In this document: in pieces, positions 1 to 10,464 of the stretch
Layout: each line of letters starts with the position of its first letter
Numbering within the stretch: the first letter of the stretch is position 1
Assembly (NCBI GenBank): GCA_025927595.1
Contig: JAICLD010000002.1
Span: 1-48,035, forward strand
DNA length: 48,035 nucleotides
Direction: 5' to 3'
DNA from: Nocardioidaceae bacterium
GTDB taxonomy: Bacteria > Actinomycetota > Actinomycetes > Propionibacteriales > Nocardioidaceae
The notes under the pieces: model-generated
Told to the model about the DNA's origin: nothing
Database searches by the model: none
Seen by the model: only the letters and a program-made list of their open reading frames with translations
Made by a program: the position numbers and the translations under genes

Positions 1-942
1 CAGCTCGGGCATCAGCTCGAAGGCCTGCTCCAGCTGGGGGTCGAAGTCCTCGGAGGTGAAGGGCATCTCGGTCGGCGACAGCTTGGCCTGCTCGATCGAG
101 GGGATCTCCTCCGGCTCGTGCAGGATCGCCCGGTGGGCGTAGGAGCCGACCTCCATGTCGGCGCCGTGCTGGCGCTCGTAGCAGAAGGTGTCCATGTCCC
201 GGACGATCGGGAAGGAGATCTCGCCCTCGTGGCCGGACAGCTGCGGGCACGGGCCGACGCTGATCATCTGGTGGACCGCAGGCGTGAGCGGGATGCTGAT
301 CCCGGCCATGTCGCCGATCTTGGGGCTCCAGACGCCGCAGGCGATCACGACGGTCTCGGCGTCGATGTCGCCGCCGGACGTGCGCACCCGCCGGATCACG
401 CCGTCCTCGACGTCGAGGCCGGTGACCTCGACGGTCGGGACGACCGTGAGGGCGCCCAGCTCCAGGGCGCGCTCGCGCATGATGGTCCCGGCTCGCAGCG
501 AGTCCACGACGCCCACCGACGGCGTCCAGAACGCGCCGACGATCTGGTCGGGGTCGAGGAACGGCACCTTCTCCTGCACCTGGGCGGGGGTCACCAGCTC
601 GGACTCGATCCCCCAGGCACGCGCCGAGGACATCCGGCGTCGCAGCTCCTCCATGCGCTCCTCGGTGCGCGCGACCTCGAAGCCGCCGGACTGCGTGAAG
701 ACGCCCATCTCCTGGTACTGCTTGACCGAGTCGAGGGTCAGGTCGGTGATCTCCCGCGAGTGGTCGACCGGGAAGATGAAGTTCGAGGCGTGACCGGTCG
801 AGCCGCCGGGGTTCGGCAGCGGGCCCTTGTCGATCTGCACGATGTCGCGCCACCCCAGCCGCGCGAGGTGGTAGACGAGGCTGTTGCCCACGATGCCGGC
901 GCCGATCACGACGACGCGGGCTGAGGACGGGACCGAGGCCAT
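1..942 (-). CDS. FAD-dependent oxidoreductase, dimethylglycine/sarcosine dehydrogenase-like (C-terminus beyond window)
   Basis: Reverse-strand frame open to the window edge from ATG at 942: MASVPSSARVVVIGAGIVGNSLVYHLARLGWRDIVQIDKGPLPNPGGSTGHASNF...; GxGxxG FAD motif; lies next to betaine genes. Not in ORF track because it runs off the edge. Confidence 0.85.
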   Translation of the reverse strand, partial: MASVPSSARVVVIGAGIVGNSLVYHLARLGWRDIVQIDKGPLPNPGGSTGHASNFIFPVDHSREITDLTLDSVKQYQEMGVFTQSGGFEVARTEERMEELRRRMSSARAWGIESELVTPAQVQEKVPFLDPDQIVGAFWTPSVGVVDSLRAGTIMRERALELGALTVVPTVEVTGLDVEDGVIRRVRTSGGDIDAETVVIACGVWSPKIGDMAGISIPLTPAVHQMISVGPCPQLSGHEGEISFPIVRDMDTFCYERQHGADMEVGSYAHRAILHEPEEIPSIEQAKLSPTEMPFTSEDFDPQLEQAFELMPEL

Positions 943-968
943 GACGGCCTCCCTTCTGAGGTCAGAGT

Positions 969-985
969 GTTGCGTGTTCCGCAAC
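969..985. promoter_or_regulatory. Palindromic operator candidate GTTGCG-TGTTC-CGCAAC
   Basis: Perfect 6-bp inverted repeat, 5-bp spacer, 27-43 bp upstream of the FAD oxidoreductase start; same architecture as 8448-8464. Confidence 0.65.
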
Positions 986-1049
986 AGCGTGCGCTATCCG
1001 GAACAGTGCCCTCATCTTCGGCGGTCCTGCGGCGCCGTGTCAACCGGAC

Positions 1050-1082
1050 GCGGCGGCCCGTCGGGAACCGACGGACCGCCGC
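1050..1082. terminator. GC-rich hairpin downstream of substrate-binding protein gene
   Basis: GCGGCGGcCCGTCGG-gaa-CCGACGGaCCGCCGC, 15-bp stem with one mismatch, about 27 nt after the SBP stop codon. Confidence 0.6.
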
Positions 1083-1108
1083 GCCTAGCCAACGGGTGGA
1101 GCGGGTGC

Positions 1109-2086
1109 TCAGGTGCCCTGCAGCCAGGCCTTCACCTTGTCGGGGTTCGCCGAGATCCACTTCTTCGCGGCGTCCGTCGGGCTCATGTGGTCGGCCGCGA
1201 TGTACTTGGCGACCAGGTTCTGGTCGTCGTTGGTCCAGTGGAAGTTCTTGACCAGCGTGTACGCGGGGCTCTTGGACTCGGCGAACTTCGTCGCGACGAC
1301 CTTGTTCAGGTTGTACTTCGGGTAGTCGCAGGCGATCTTCGCCGGGTTCGAGTCGCAGCCGGGCGTGTACTTCGGCAGGCTCACCTTCTTCATCGGCACC
1401 TCGGACAGGAACCACTGCGGGTCGTAGAAGTAGCCGATCACCCAGCTGTGGTTCTTCTCCGCCTTCCGGTAGGCCTGGATCAGCGCGGTCTCGCTGCCGG
1501 CGTAGACCACCTTGAAGTTCAGGTTCAGGTTCTTGACCAGCGCCTCGTCGTTGGTGACGAACGACGGGTCGCCGTCGAGGAACTGCCCCTTGCCACCGGA
1601 CTCGGACGTCTTGAACTTCGACGCGTACTTGTTGAGGTTCTTCCAGCTCAGGATGTCCGGGTGCGCCTTGGCCAGCCACGGCGGCACGTACCAGCCGATC
1701 ACGCCGATGTTGCCGGTCGGGCCGGCGTCCTGCCCGGTGTGGTTGCCCTTGATGTACTTCTTCACCAGGTCGGGGTGGCCCCAGTTCTCCAGGACCACGT
1801 CGACGTCGCCGCTGCCGAAGCCCTGCCAGGACACCTCCTCCTTGAGGTTCTTGTAGTTGACCTGACAGCCCAGCTTCTGCTGGGCGACCGTGCCGACGAC
1901 GTACGCGTCGGCCTCGTACCCGACCCACGGGTTGACCGCGATGTTGAACGGCCCGCAGCTCTTGCCGCTCGCGGTGGTGGTCGACTTGATGTTGGACCCC
2001 CCGCACCCGGCGAGCACCAGTCCCGCGACCGCGGCCAGCGCCACCAGCGACAGTCGCCTGATGCTCCTGTTGTTGCGTCTTGCCAC
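1109..2086 (-). CDS. Glycine betaine/choline ABC transporter substrate-binding lipoprotein (OpuAC/ProX family)
   Basis: VARRNNRSIRRLSLVALAAVAGLVLAGCGGSN lipobox, ...GPFNIAVNPWVGYEADAYVVGTVAQQKLGCQVNYKNLKEEVSW; GTG start at 2086. Confidence 0.9.
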   Translation of the reverse strand: MARRNNRSIRRLSLVALAAVAGLVLAGCGGSNIKSTTTASGKSCGPFNIAVNPWVGYEADAYVVGTVAQQKLGCQVNYKNLKEEVSWQGFGSGDVDVVLENWGHPDLVKKYIKGNHTGQDAGPTGNIGVIGWYVPPWLAKAHPDILSWKNLNKYASKFKTSESGGKGQFLDGDPSFVTNDEALVKNLNLNFKVVYAGSETALIQAYRKAEKNHSWVIGYFYDPQWFLSEVPMKKVSLPKYTPGCDSNPAKIACDYPKYNLNKVVATKFAESKSPAYTLVKNFHWTNDDQNLVAKYIAADHMSPTDAAKKWISANPDKVKAWLQGT

Positions 2087-2124
2087 TTCTTCCTCCTCGA
2101 TGTTGCCCAGTCGGGTGTTCGGAG

Positions 2125-4128
2125 TCAGGCGCGCCCGTGACGGGCGGCTGCGTGTCGGGCGATGCGGTCGAGCATGATGCCGAGCGCGGTGATGGCGATG
2201 CCGGCGGCCAGCCCCTTCCCGAAGAGCTGGTCCTGGGAGAAGCCGGCCACGACGAAGTAGCCCAGCGAGCCACCACCCACGAGGCCCCCGATCACGACCA
2301 TGGACAGCACGTAGAGCAGGCCCTGGTTGGTCGCCAGCACGACGGCCGCCCGCGACATCGGCAGCTGCACCTTGGTGATCATCTGCCACACCGTGGCGCC
2401 GGAGGACTCCGCGGCCTCGACCGAGGTCGGGGACACGCCGCGGATGCCGTCCGCCACCAGCTTCGTGGCGATCGGGACGCCGTAGGCCACCGCTGCGACG
2501 ATCGCGGTGAACCGCCCCACGCCGAACAGCGCGAGAGCCGGCACGAGGTAGACGAAGGGCGGGATGGTCTGCAGGGCATCCAGCAACGGCCGCAGGATCG
2601 TGTCGGTCCGGCCGCTGCGACCCATCGTCACCCCGAGGACCACGGACACGACCACGACGATGATGGTGGCGACGAGCACCGTGGTCAGCGTGATCATCGA
2701 GTCGTTCCACAGGCCGACGCCGAGCAGCACCGCCTCGCACACCGCGGCCGTCACCGTCGGCCGCCAGCCACCCAGCACGTAGGCCAGGGCCAGGATCGCC
2801 GCGGCGCTGAGCCACCACGGGGAGGACGCCAGCACGGACTGGAGCGGGTTGATCAGGCCGTAGCTGACGATGTTGGCGAACGCCGTCGTCACCTGCTCGA
2901 TCGCGTTGACGACCGCGTCGGTGACCGACGAGATGAAGCTGGAGACCGGCCTCTGCAGCGCCGGGTGCGCGGGGAACTGCGCGGCCGACAGACGCAGCCT
3001 CGAGACGTAGACGGCCACCACGGTGACGACCGCGAGCACCACCAGCACGATCCTGCGCATCCGCCGGGTGCCACTGCCGGCCCTCGCGAGGATCTCGCCG
3101 CGCTGGCTCGCCGCGGTCGTGGTCCGGTCGAGCATGATCGCGATGACCACGATGAGACCGCCGGAGACCGCGGACCCGCCGATGTCGAGCGCCGCCAGTG
3201 ACTGGGTGACCGGGACGCCGAGGCCGGGTCCGCTGACGAACGCGGCGATGATCGCCATCGACAGCGCGGCCATCATGCACTGGTTGATGCCGACCACGAT
3301 CGTGCGGCGCGCCATCGGCAGCTGGACCTTGCGCAGCTGCTGCCCGGACGTGCAGCCCAGCGACTGCGAGGCCTCGACCGCACCCTCGGACACTCCGCGG
3401 ATCCCGTGCTCGGTGATGCGGATCAGCGGGGGGATGGCGTAGATGACGGTCAGCACGATCGCCGACGCGGTGCCGATGCCGAAGATGAGCGCGAGCGGCG
3501 GCAGGTAGGCGAACGACGGCATGGTCTGCATCGCGTCGAGCAGGGGGGTGATCGAGGCGCTCACCCCTTTGCGGCGCGCCATCCAGATGCCGATGGGCAC
3601 GCCGATCAGGACGCAGATCGCCACGGCGAGCAACGTGATCAGCAGCGTGTCGATGCTCTCCCGCCAGTAGCCGAGGTAGCCGAACGCCAGGGTGCCGACG
3701 AGCACCAGGACCGCGGACCGGACGCCGGCGAGCGCGAACGCGGTGAAGACCAGGAGCGCCAGCACCCCGACCCAGCCGATCTCGGGGACGGGACGGCCGG
3801 GGGCCGGGGTGCTGAAGAGGTACTGCAGGTGGGTGAAGAGCCAGTTGAGCCCGTCGCTGAGGCCGCCGATGACCTTGAAGAAGACGTTGGTCTCACGGGC
3901 CGCGTCGAAGGAGTTCTTGACGTCGTTGAGCCAGCTCTGGAACGACGTGAGCTGGGCGCCGGGAAGCGCCAGGGTCTGGTGGCCCCGCAGCACCAGCCAG
4001 CCGAGGACCCAGACGGCGACCACGACCGCGAGACGGGCGAACGTGTGGGTCGGCCGGTGGCTCTCGACCCGTGGCTGCTCCTCCTGCACCGGCGAGGTGT
4101 CGGCCGGCCGGGTGACCGTGGTGCTCAC
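2125..4128 (-). CDS. Glycine betaine/proline ABC transporter permease with two tandem permease domains in one polypeptide
   Basis: Two BPD_transp_1-like halves: ...[25 protein letters not shown]...[18 protein letters not shown]... and ...[25 protein letters not shown]...[18 protein letters not shown]...; GTG start at 4128 overlaps ATPase stop. Confidence 0.9.
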   Translation of the reverse strand: MSTTVTRPADTSPVQEEQPRVESHRPTHTFARLAVVVAVWVLGWLVLRGHQTLALPGAQLTSFQSWLNDVKNSFDAARETNVFFKVIGGLSDGLNWLFTHLQYLFSTPAPGRPVPEIGWVGVLALLVFTAFALAGVRSAVLVLVGTLAFGYLGYWRESIDTLLITLLAVAICVLIGVPIGIWMARRKGVSASITPLLDAMQTMPSFAYLPPLALIFGIGTASAIVLTVIYAIPPLIRITEHGIRGVSEGAVEASQSLGCTSGQQLRKVQLPMARRTIVVGINQCMMAALSMAIIAAFVSGPGLGVPVTQSLAALDIGGSAVSGGLIVVIAIMLDRTTTAASQRGEILARAGSGTRRMRRIVLVVLAVVTVVAVYVSRLRLSAAQFPAHPALQRPVSSFISSVTDAVVNAIEQVTTAFANIVSYGLINPLQSVLASSPWWLSAAAILALAYVLGGWRPTVTAAVCEAVLLGVGLWNDSMITLTTVLVATIIVVVVSVVLGVTMGRSGRTDTILRPLLDALQTIPPFVYLVPALALFGVGRFTAIVAAVAYGVPIATKLVADGIRGVSPTSVEAAESSGATVWQMITKVQLPMSRAAVVLATNQGLLYVLSMVVIGGLVGGGSLGYFVVAGFSQDQLFGKGLAAGIAITALGIMLDRIARHAAARHGRA

Positions 4129-5201
4129 GACGCCACGTCCTCCTCGGCGACGACCACGCGCAGGATGTCCTCGTCCTCGACGATGCCCAGGAACGTCTCG
4201 CCGTCGAAGACGCGGACAGGGTCCTGAGCGGCGAGCACCTGCCGGGCCGCGTCCCGCACGACCTCGTCGGCCTGCAGGGCCGGGCCGCGCCCGGGGTCGC
4301 CTCCCTCGGGACGCCGGCACACGTAGCGCAGCGTCAGCACGTGGGAGCGGGGCACGTCGCTGACGAAGTCGCGGACGTACTCGTCCGCCGGGTTGGCGAC
4401 GACCTCGGCCGGCGTGCCGATCTGGACGATCTCGCCGTCGCGCATGATCAGGATCCGGTCGCCGAGCTTGAGCGCCTCCTGGAGGTCGTGGGTGATGAAG
4501 ATCATCGTCTTCCCGACCTCCTGGTGCAGCCGGATGACCTCGTTCTGCATGTCGCGGCGGATCAGCGGGTCGAGCGCCGAGAACGGCTCGTCGAACATCA
4601 TCAGCGTGGGGTCGACCGCGAGGGCGCGGGCCAGCCCCACGCGCTGCTGCATGCCACCGGACAGCTGGTCGGGGAAGGACCCCTCGTTCCCGGCGAGCCC
4701 GACGAGGTCGACCATCTCCTGCGCCCGCACGCGCCGTTCGCTCTTGCCGAGCCCGCGCACCTCGAGCCCGAAGGCCACGTTGTCGATCACCGTGCGGTGC
4801 GGCAGCAGTCCGAAGTGCTGGAACACCATGGCCACGTGGTGCCGGCGCAGCTCGCGCAGGTGGCCCGCGTCGGCGGAGGTGATGTCCTCACCGCCCATCC
4901 GGATCGTGCCGGCCGTCGGCTCGATCAGGCGCGTCAGCAGCCGGACGAGCGTCGACTTGCCGGAGCCGGAGAGCCCCATGACGACGAACACCTCACCCGG
5001 CTGCACCGAGAAGGAGACGTCCTTGACCGCGGTGACGCATCCCGTCTTGGCCTGCAGCTCCTTGCGGGACAGCGCCGCGTCCGGCGTGCCGATCACCTTG
5101 TCGGCACGGCTGCCGAAGATCTTCCACAGGCCGTCCACCACCAGGGCCGGGTCGCCCGCAGGAGTGGAACGGCCCTCGGTCGCGGGCACGGTCTGGGTCA
5201 T
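4125..5201 (-). CDS. Glycine betaine/proline ABC transporter ATP-binding protein (ProV/OpuAA type)
   Basis: Walker [25 protein letters not shown] signature, [22 protein letters not shown]-like C-terminal remnant. Confidence 0.93.
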   Translation of the reverse strand: MTQTVPATEGRSTPAGDPALVVDGLWKIFGSRADKVIGTPDAALSRKELQAKTGCVTAVKDVSFSVQPGEVFVVMGLSGSGKSTLVRLLTRLIEPTAGTIRMGGEDITSADAGHLRELRRHHVAMVFQHFGLLPHRTVIDNVAFGLEVRGLGKSERRVRAQEMVDLVGLAGNEGSFPDQLSGGMQQRVGLARALAVDPTLMMFDEPFSALDPLIRRDMQNEVIRLHQEVGKTMIFITHDLQEALKLGDRILIMRDGEIVQIGTPAEVVANPADEYVRDFVSDVPRSHVLTLRYVCRRPEGGDPGRGPALQADEVVRDAARQVLAAQDPVRVFDGETFLGIVEDEDILRVVVAEEDVAS

Positions 5202-6928
5202 CGCTGCTCTCCTCCGGTCGAGGGTGAGGGGTGCGACGGCGGGTGGAGCGGAGAGTTGTCACGGTAGCGGTAGAACGGCGCGTCGGAGGGCGGCAGCGGG
5301 GTGTTTCCGGCGATCAGGTCCGCCGCCTTCTCCGCCAGCATCATCACCGGCGCGTAGATGTTGCCGTTCGTGATGTACGGCATCGACGACGCGTCGACCA
5401 CCCGCAGCCCGTCGACGCCGTGCACCCGCATGGTCTCCGGATCCAGCACGGACTGCTCGTCGACGCCCATCCGGGCGGTGCACGACGGGTGCAGTGCGGT
5501 CTCGGCGTCCTTGGCGACCCAGTCCAGGATCTCCTGGTCGCTGTCCACCGACGGGCCCGGTGACAGCTCCCCCGCGTTGAAGACGTCGAACGCGGGCTGG
5601 TTGAGGATGTGCCGGGCCGCCCGGACCATCTCGATCCACTCCCGACGGTCGTTCTCGGTCGAGAGGTAGTTGAACCGCAGCGCCGGGTGCTCGTAGGGGT
5701 CGCGCGACCTCAGCCTGACTGAGCCCCGCACGTCGGAGTACATCGGGCCGATGTGGACCTGGTAGCCGTGCTCGGCGGCCGGCCGCGACCCGTCGTACCG
5801 GATCGCGATGGGCAGGAAGTGGAACATCAGGTTCGGGTAGTCCACCCGGTCGTTGCTGCGGATGAACCCGCCGGCCTCGAAGTGGTTCGAGGACCCCACG
5901 CCGCGGCGCAGGAACAGCCACTCGGCGCCGATCCGCGGCTTGTGCCGGTGCTTGAGCCACGGGCCGATCGACACCGGCTGCTTCGAGGCGTACTGGATGT
6001 AGACCTCGAGGTGGTCCTGGAGGTTGCTGCCCACCCCGGGCAGGTCCGCGAGGACGTCGATCCCGAGGCCCTCGAGGTGCTCCTTGGGGCCGATGCCGGC
6101 CAGGAGCAGCAGCTGCGGGCTGTTGATCGCGCCGCCGCACAGGACCACCTCGCCGGCCCGGACGCGGCGCGACCCTCGGCCGGCGCGGTGGTAGTCGACG
6201 CCGGTGACCCGCGGGGTGCCGTCCCGGCGCTCGGTGACCAGGCCGGTGACCATGGCCAGCGTCTCCACCCGTAGGTTGGGGCGGTGCCGCACCGGGTGCA
6301 GGTACGCCCGCGCGGCGCTGAGCCGGCGGCCGCGGTAGACGTTGCGGTCGAACGGCGCGAACCCCTCCTGGCGGTAGCCGTTGACGTCGTCGGTGAGCGG
6401 GTGGCCGGCCTGCTGCACCGCCTCGAAGAACGCCCCGAACAGCGGGCTGGTCGCCGGGCCGCGCTCCATGAGGAGCGGACCGCTCCCGCCGCGCCACTCG
6501 TCGGCGCCGGCCAGGCAGGTCTCCATGCGCTTGAAGTAGGGCAGGCAGTGCGCGTAGTCCCAGGACTCCATGCCCTTGTCCGCCGCCCACCGCTCCAGGT
6601 CGAGCGGGTTGCCGCGCTGGAAGATCATGCCGTTGATGCTGCTGGAGCCACCGAGCACCTTCCCGCGCGCGTGGTACACGCGGCGGCCGTCCATGAACGG
6701 CTCCGGCTCGGACTCGTACTTCCAGTCGTAGAGCCGGTTGCCGATCGGGTAGGGCAGCGCGGCGGGCATGTGGATGAACGGGTCGATCCGGAAGTCGCTG
6801 CGCCCGGCCTCCAGCACGAGCACGGTCGTGCCGGCGTCGGCGCTGAGCCGGTTGGCCAGCGCGCATCCCGCGGACCCGCCTCCGACGATGACGTAGTCGT
6901 ACGTCGCGTCCTGGCTGTTCACGTCCAC
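5198..6928 (-). CDS. betA: GMC oxidoreductase, choline dehydrogenase
   Basis: [42 protein letters not shown]...[25 protein letters not shown]...; adjacent to betB and betaine transporter. Confidence 0.9.
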   Translation of the reverse strand: MDVNSQDATYDYVIVGGGSAGCALANRLSADAGTTVLVLEAGRSDFRIDPFIHMPAALPYPIGNRLYDWKYESEPEPFMDGRRVYHARGKVLGGSSSINGMIFQRGNPLDLERWAADKGMESWDYAHCLPYFKRMETCLAGADEWRGGSGPLLMERGPATSPLFGAFFEAVQQAGHPLTDDVNGYRQEGFAPFDRNVYRGRRLSAARAYLHPVRHRPNLRVETLAMVTGLVTERRDGTPRVTGVDYHRAGRGSRRVRAGEVVLCGGAINSPQLLLLAGIGPKEHLEGLGIDVLADLPGVGSNLQDHLEVYIQYASKQPVSIGPWLKHRHKPRIGAEWLFLRRGVGSSNHFEAGGFIRSNDRVDYPNLMFHFLPIAIRYDGSRPAAEHGYQVHIGPMYSDVRGSVRLRSRDPYEHPALRFNYLSTENDRREWIEMVRAARHILNQPAFDVFNAGELSPGPSVDSDQEILDWVAKDAETALHPSCTARMGVDEQSVLDPETMRVHGVDGLRVVDASSMPYITNGNIYAPVMMLAEKAADLIAGNTPLPPSDAPFYRYRDNSPLHPPSHPSPSTGGEQR

Positions 6929-6935
6929 CTCTTCC

Positions 6936-8417
6936 TCAGGCCTTCTCTGCGCCGTCGAACCAGCGTTGCGCCGCCGGCCGGATGTTGTGCCAGACGTGCT
7001 TGGTCTCCCGGTACTCCTCGATGCCGGTCGCGCCGAGCTCGCGGCCGATGCCGGACTGCTTGTAGCCGCCCCACTCGGCCTGCGGGACGTACGGGTGGTA
7101 GTCGTTGATCCACACCGTCCCCATCCGCAGCCGCGAGGCGACCCGCTCGGCGCGGCCGGCGCTCTGGGTCCAGACGGCGCCAGCGAGGCCGTAGATGCTG
7201 TCGTTGGCCACCTCGACGGCCTCGTCCTCGGTGGTGAACGTCTCGACGGTCAGGACGGGGCCGAACGACTCGTCGTGGACGACCGACATCGAGCGGTCGC
7301 AGCGGTCGAGGACCGTGGGCAGGTAGTAGAAGCCGTCGGCCAGCTCGGGCGCGTCGGGCCGGGCGCCGCCGCAGCGCAGCGTCGCCCCCTCCTTGAGGCC
7401 GAGCGCGACGTACTCCTCGACCTTGTCGCGGTGCGCCTCGGAGATCAGGGGTCCGGTCTCGGCGCGGTCGTCGAAGGGGCCGCCGAGACGGATCCGGCCG
7501 GCACGCGCGACGAGCTCGTCGACGAACGAGTCGTGCACCGACTCCTCGATGACGAGCCGCGCGCCGGCCGAGCAGACCTGGCCGGAGTGCAGGAACACCG
7601 CGGTCAGTGCGAAGTCGAGGGCCGCGTCGAGGTCGGCGTCGGCGAACACCACGTTCGGGTTCTTGCCGCCGAGCTCGAGGGCGACCTTCTTCACGGTGCC
7701 GGCGGCGCTGACCATGATCCGCTTGCCGGTGGCCAGTCCCCCCGTGAACGACACCAGGTCGACCCGCGGGTCCTCGCTGAGCAGCGCGCCGGCCCGGGGG
7801 CCCGCGCCCAGCACGAGGTTGGCGACGCCGGCGGGGACGCCGGCCTCCTCCAGCAGGCGCATCAGGTGGATCGCCGTGTGCGGTGTGAGCTCGCTGGGCT
7901 TGAGGACGAACGTGTCCCCGGCCGCCAGCGCCGGTGCCACCTTCCAGGAGGTCTGCAGCAGCGGGTAGTTCCAGGGCGTGATCAGCCCGGCGACGCCGAT
8001 CGGCTCGTGCACGATCCGGCTCACGACGTCGGGGCGGCCGGTGTCGACGACCCGTCCGGCGTCCTCGGCCGCGACGTTGCCGTAGTGCCGGAAGACCCCG
8101 ACGACGTCGTCGACGTCGTACTCGCTCTCGACGAGGCGCTTGCCGGTGTCCAGCGACTCCGCCCGGGCGACGTCGGCCCTGTCGCGCTGGAGGAGGTCCG
8201 CGACCCGGTGCAGCAGCCGGCCACGCTCCAGCGAGGAGGAGCCGCACCAGGCGCCGTCGTCGAACGCCTCGCGGGCGGCCGTGATCGCGGCCTCGGTGTC
8301 GGCGGGCCCGGCCTCGTCGATCTCGGCGACCAGCGACCCGTCCGCCGGGCAGCGGATCTCGCGCCGGCCCCCCTCGCGAGCGGCCACCCAGCGGCCGCCG
8401 ATGTACAGTTCCGGCAC
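6936..8417 (-). CDS. betB: Betaine-aldehyde dehydrogenase (aldehyde dehydrogenase family)
   Basis: [17 protein letters not shown]...[22 protein letters not shown]...[45 protein letters not shown]. Confidence 0.9.
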   Translation of the reverse strand: MPELYIGGRWVAAREGGRREIRCPADGSLVAEIDEAGPADTEAAITAAREAFDDGAWCGSSSLERGRLLHRVADLLQRDRADVARAESLDTGKRLVESEYDVDDVVGVFRHYGNVAAEDAGRVVDTGRPDVVSRIVHEPIGVAGLITPWNYPLLQTSWKVAPALAAGDTFVLKPSELTPHTAIHLMRLLEEAGVPAGVANLVLGAGPRAGALLSEDPRVDLVSFTGGLATGKRIMVSAAGTVKKVALELGGKNPNVVFADADLDAALDFALTAVFLHSGQVCSAGARLVIEESVHDSFVDELVARAGRIRLGGPFDDRAETGPLISEAHRDKVEEYVALGLKEGATLRCGGARPDAPELADGFYYLPTVLDRCDRSMSVVHDESFGPVLTVETFTTEDEAVEVANDSIYGLAGAVWTQSAGRAERVASRLRMGTVWINDYHPYVPQAEWGGYKQSGIGRELGATGIEEYRETKHVWHNIRPAAQRWFDGAEKA

Positions 8418-8447
8418 CTGTCGTCCGTCCGTTCCATCCGATAAGTC

Positions 8448-8464
8448 GTTGCGTATGTCGCAAC
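8448..8464. promoter_or_regulatory. Palindromic operator candidate GTTGCG-TATGT-CGCAAC upstream of betB
   Basis: Perfect 6-bp inverted repeat with 5-bp spacer, 31-47 bp upstream of betB; followed by a second palindrome TGCGTTACGCA at 8471-8481. Confidence 0.7.
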
Positions 8465-8489
8465 GGGGTGTGCGTTACGCAACACCTTT

Positions 8490-8524
8490 GCCGCATCGGG
8501 TGACCCCGTCAACCCCGGTGCGGC
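8490..8524. terminator. Hairpin immediately after iclR-family gene
   Basis: GCCGCATCGGG...CCCGGTGCGGC, 11-bp stem including one U-G pair, 13-nt loop, a few nt after the stop at 8528. Confidence 0.45.
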
Positions 8525-8527
8525 ACC

Positions 8528-9301
8528 CTACGCCGATCCGTGACCCAGCCGCCTGGAGACCTCGTCGGCCGCGTCCGTCACCACCGGTACCACCTCCTTG
8601 ACCCGAGCCTCCCCGAGCCGGAACGTCGGACCCGACACGCTGAGCGAGGCGATCACGTCCCCGTGGGCGTTGTGGATCGGCGCCGCGATCGCGGTCAGGC
8701 CGAGCTCGAGCTCGTCGACGGCGACCGCGTAGCCCTGCTCGCGGACCTCGACGAGCTCGCGCCGCAGCCGCGCGCGGCTGGTGACGGTGGTGGGGGTGTA
8801 GGCCGTGAGCCGCGGCACCCGCTGGTCGACCTCGGCGGGCGACAGGCCGCTGAGCAGCACCTTGCCGTTCGAGGTCGCGTGCAGCGGGATGTGCTGGCCG
8901 ACCCAGTTGTGCGCCTGGAGCGCCGACTGCCCGGCGACCTGGTCCAGGTAGAGCACCGACCGGTCCGAGAGTACCGCGACGTTCACCGTCTCCCCGGTGT
9001 CGGCAGCGAGCTTGCGGACGACCGGTCGCGCCTCCTGGACCACGTCGAGCCGGGCGGTGGTCGCGCCCGCCAGGCGGAGCACGCCGACGCCGAGCCGGTA
9101 CTTGCCGCGGTCCTCGTTCTGCTCCACCATCCCGTGGGACTCGAGGGTCGCGACGAGCCGGAAGGCCGTGCTCTTGTGGACGCCGAGCTCGCCGGCGATC
9201 TCGGTCACGCCAGCCTCGCCCAGGCGTGCCAGGATGCCGAGGATGGTCAGTGCTCGGTCCACCGACTGCACCCCGGGAGCCGTCTCGGTGGTGCTCTGCA
9301 T
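8528..9301 (-). CDS. IclR family transcriptional regulator
   Basis: MQSTTETAPGVQSVDRALTILGILARLGEAGVTEIAGELGVHKSTAFRLVATLESHGMVEQNEDRGKYRLGVGVLRLAG; longer ORF to 9748 is upstream read-through. Confidence 0.93.
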   Translation of the reverse strand: MQSTTETAPGVQSVDRALTILGILARLGEAGVTEIAGELGVHKSTAFRLVATLESHGMVEQNEDRGKYRLGVGVLRLAGATTARLDVVQEARPVVRKLAADTGETVNVAVLSDRSVLYLDQVAGQSALQAHNWVGQHIPLHATSNGKVLLSGLSPAEVDQRVPRLTAYTPTTVTSRARLRRELVEVREQGYAVAVDELELGLTAIAAPIHNAHGDVIASLSVSGPTFRLGEARVKEVVPVVTDAADEVSRRLGHGSA

Positions 9302-9323
9302 GGGCCGACCGTAGCGCACCCGT

Positions 9324-9359
9324 GTTGCGTATGACAGGACGAGTTTCTGTTGGCGCAAC
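9324..9359. promoter_or_regulatory. Degenerate operator region between iclR and purU (half-sites GTTGCG and CGCAAC)
   Basis: GTTGCGTATGACAGG at 9324 shares GTTGCGTATG with 8448; CGCAAC half-site at 9354-9359 within GTTGGCGCAAC. Confidence 0.4.
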
Positions 9360-9404
9360 CGTCGCCGTTGACGGGAGGGGTGCCGCGCCGGTACAACGTG
9401 CGCC

Positions 9405-10298
9405 ATGACCGACGCCAGCTCCACCTCCTCCCCCACCTTCGTGCTCACGCTGGTGTGCCCGGACCGGCCGGGGATCGTGCACGCCGTCACCGGGCTGCTC
9501 GTGGAGCACCACGGCAACATCTTGGAGAGCCAGCAGTTCGACGACCTCGGTGAGCAGCGGTTCTTCATGCGGGTCCGGTTCGGCGTCGAGGACGCCGCGG
9601 GGGGACAGGACCCCCAGGCGCTGCTCCAGCGGCTCCGCGCGGCGTTCGCCCCGGTCGCCGAGCGGTTCTCGATGACCTGGGAGCTGTGGCTGGCCACGGC
9701 GCCGTACCGGACGCTGATCCTGGTCTCGAAGTTCAGCCACTGCCTCAACGACCTGCTGTTCCGGTGGAGCAGGTCCGCGCTGCAGATCGACGTCGTCGGG
9801 GTCGTCTCGAACCACCTCGACTGCGAGCCGATGGTGACGTCGTACGGGGTGCCCTACCACCACATCCCGGTGACACCGGACACCAAGGCCGACGCCGAGG
9901 CCCAGATGCTCGGGCTCGTCGACTCCCTCGGCGTCGACCTCGTGGTGCTCGCGCGCTACATGCAGGTGCTCTCCGACGACACCTGCCGCTCGCTCGAGGG
10001 CCGGGCGATCAACATCCACCACTCGTTCCTGCCGAGCTTCAAGGGTGCGCGCCCCTACCACCAGGCGTTCGACCGCGGCGTCAAGCTCGTCGGCGCCACC
10101 GCCCACTACGTCACCGCCGACCTCGACGAGGGCCCGATCATCGAGCAGGACGTCATGCGCGTCGACCACCGCTTCGACGCCGCCGAGCTCGCCGCCGCCG
10201 GCCGCGACGTCGAGAGCCAGGTGCTCTCCCGGGCCGTCCGCTGGCACGCCGAGTCCCGCGTCCTGCTCAACGGCTACAAGACCGTCGTGTTCCGCTGA
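9405..10298 (+). CDS. purU: Formyltetrahydrofolate deformylase
   Basis: N-terminal ACT domain TFVLTLVCPDRPGIVHAVTGLLVEHHGNILESQQF; C-terminal formyltransferase fold ...INIHHSFLPSFKGARPYHQAFDRGVKLVGATAHYVTADLDEGPIIEQD. Confidence 0.95.
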   Translation: MTDASSTSSPTFVLTLVCPDRPGIVHAVTGLLVEHHGNILESQQFDDLGEQRFFMRVRFGVEDAAGGQDPQALLQRLRAAFAPVAERFSMTWELWLATAPYRTLILVSKFSHCLNDLLFRWSRSALQIDVVGVVSNHLDCEPMVTSYGVPYHHIPVTPDTKADAEAQMLGLVDSLGVDLVVLARYMQVLSDDTCRSLEGRAINIHHSFLPSFKGARPYHQAFDRGVKLVGATAHYVTADLDEGPIIEQDVMRVDHRFDAAELAAAGRDVESQVLSRAVRWHAESRVLLNGYKTVVFR

Positions 10299-10315
10299 CG
10301 CCGCCGGCCGGTTGT

Positions 10316-10383
10316 CGGTTTACCAGGCGCCCCTGGTAAACCGGCACACCCCTGCTGTTGCAACAGCAGGAGTGTGCCAGTTC
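10316..10383 (+). repeat. Left 68-bp inverted repeat (hairpin A + hairpin B)
   Basis: CGGTTTACCAGGCGCCCCTGGTAAACCGGCACACCCCTGCTGTTGCAACAGCAGGAGTGTGCCAGTTC; 65/68 identical to reverse complement of 11510-11577 by manual alignment. Confidence 0.95.
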
Positions 10384-10464
10384 CCTCGGGGGTGTGGCGT
10401 CCCCAGCTCGTACGACGGACCGGCGGAAGCCGTCGCCGCGCGGAGAGCGTCCACACACCTCGGC

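Noticed and set aside
118-924. Plus-strand ORFs antisense to the partial FAD oxidoreductase (also 2080-3201, 3406-4227, 4341-5267, 6966-8444, 20488-22026, 24730-26469 and similar)
   Set aside because: GC-driven shadow ORFs without recognisable domains; reverse-strand genes account for the regions.
9405-9748. Upstream extension of the IclR ORF to 9748 (406 aa)
   Set aside because: The extension runs antisense through purU; the conserved IclR N-terminus starts at MQSTTETAPGVQSVDRAL (9301).
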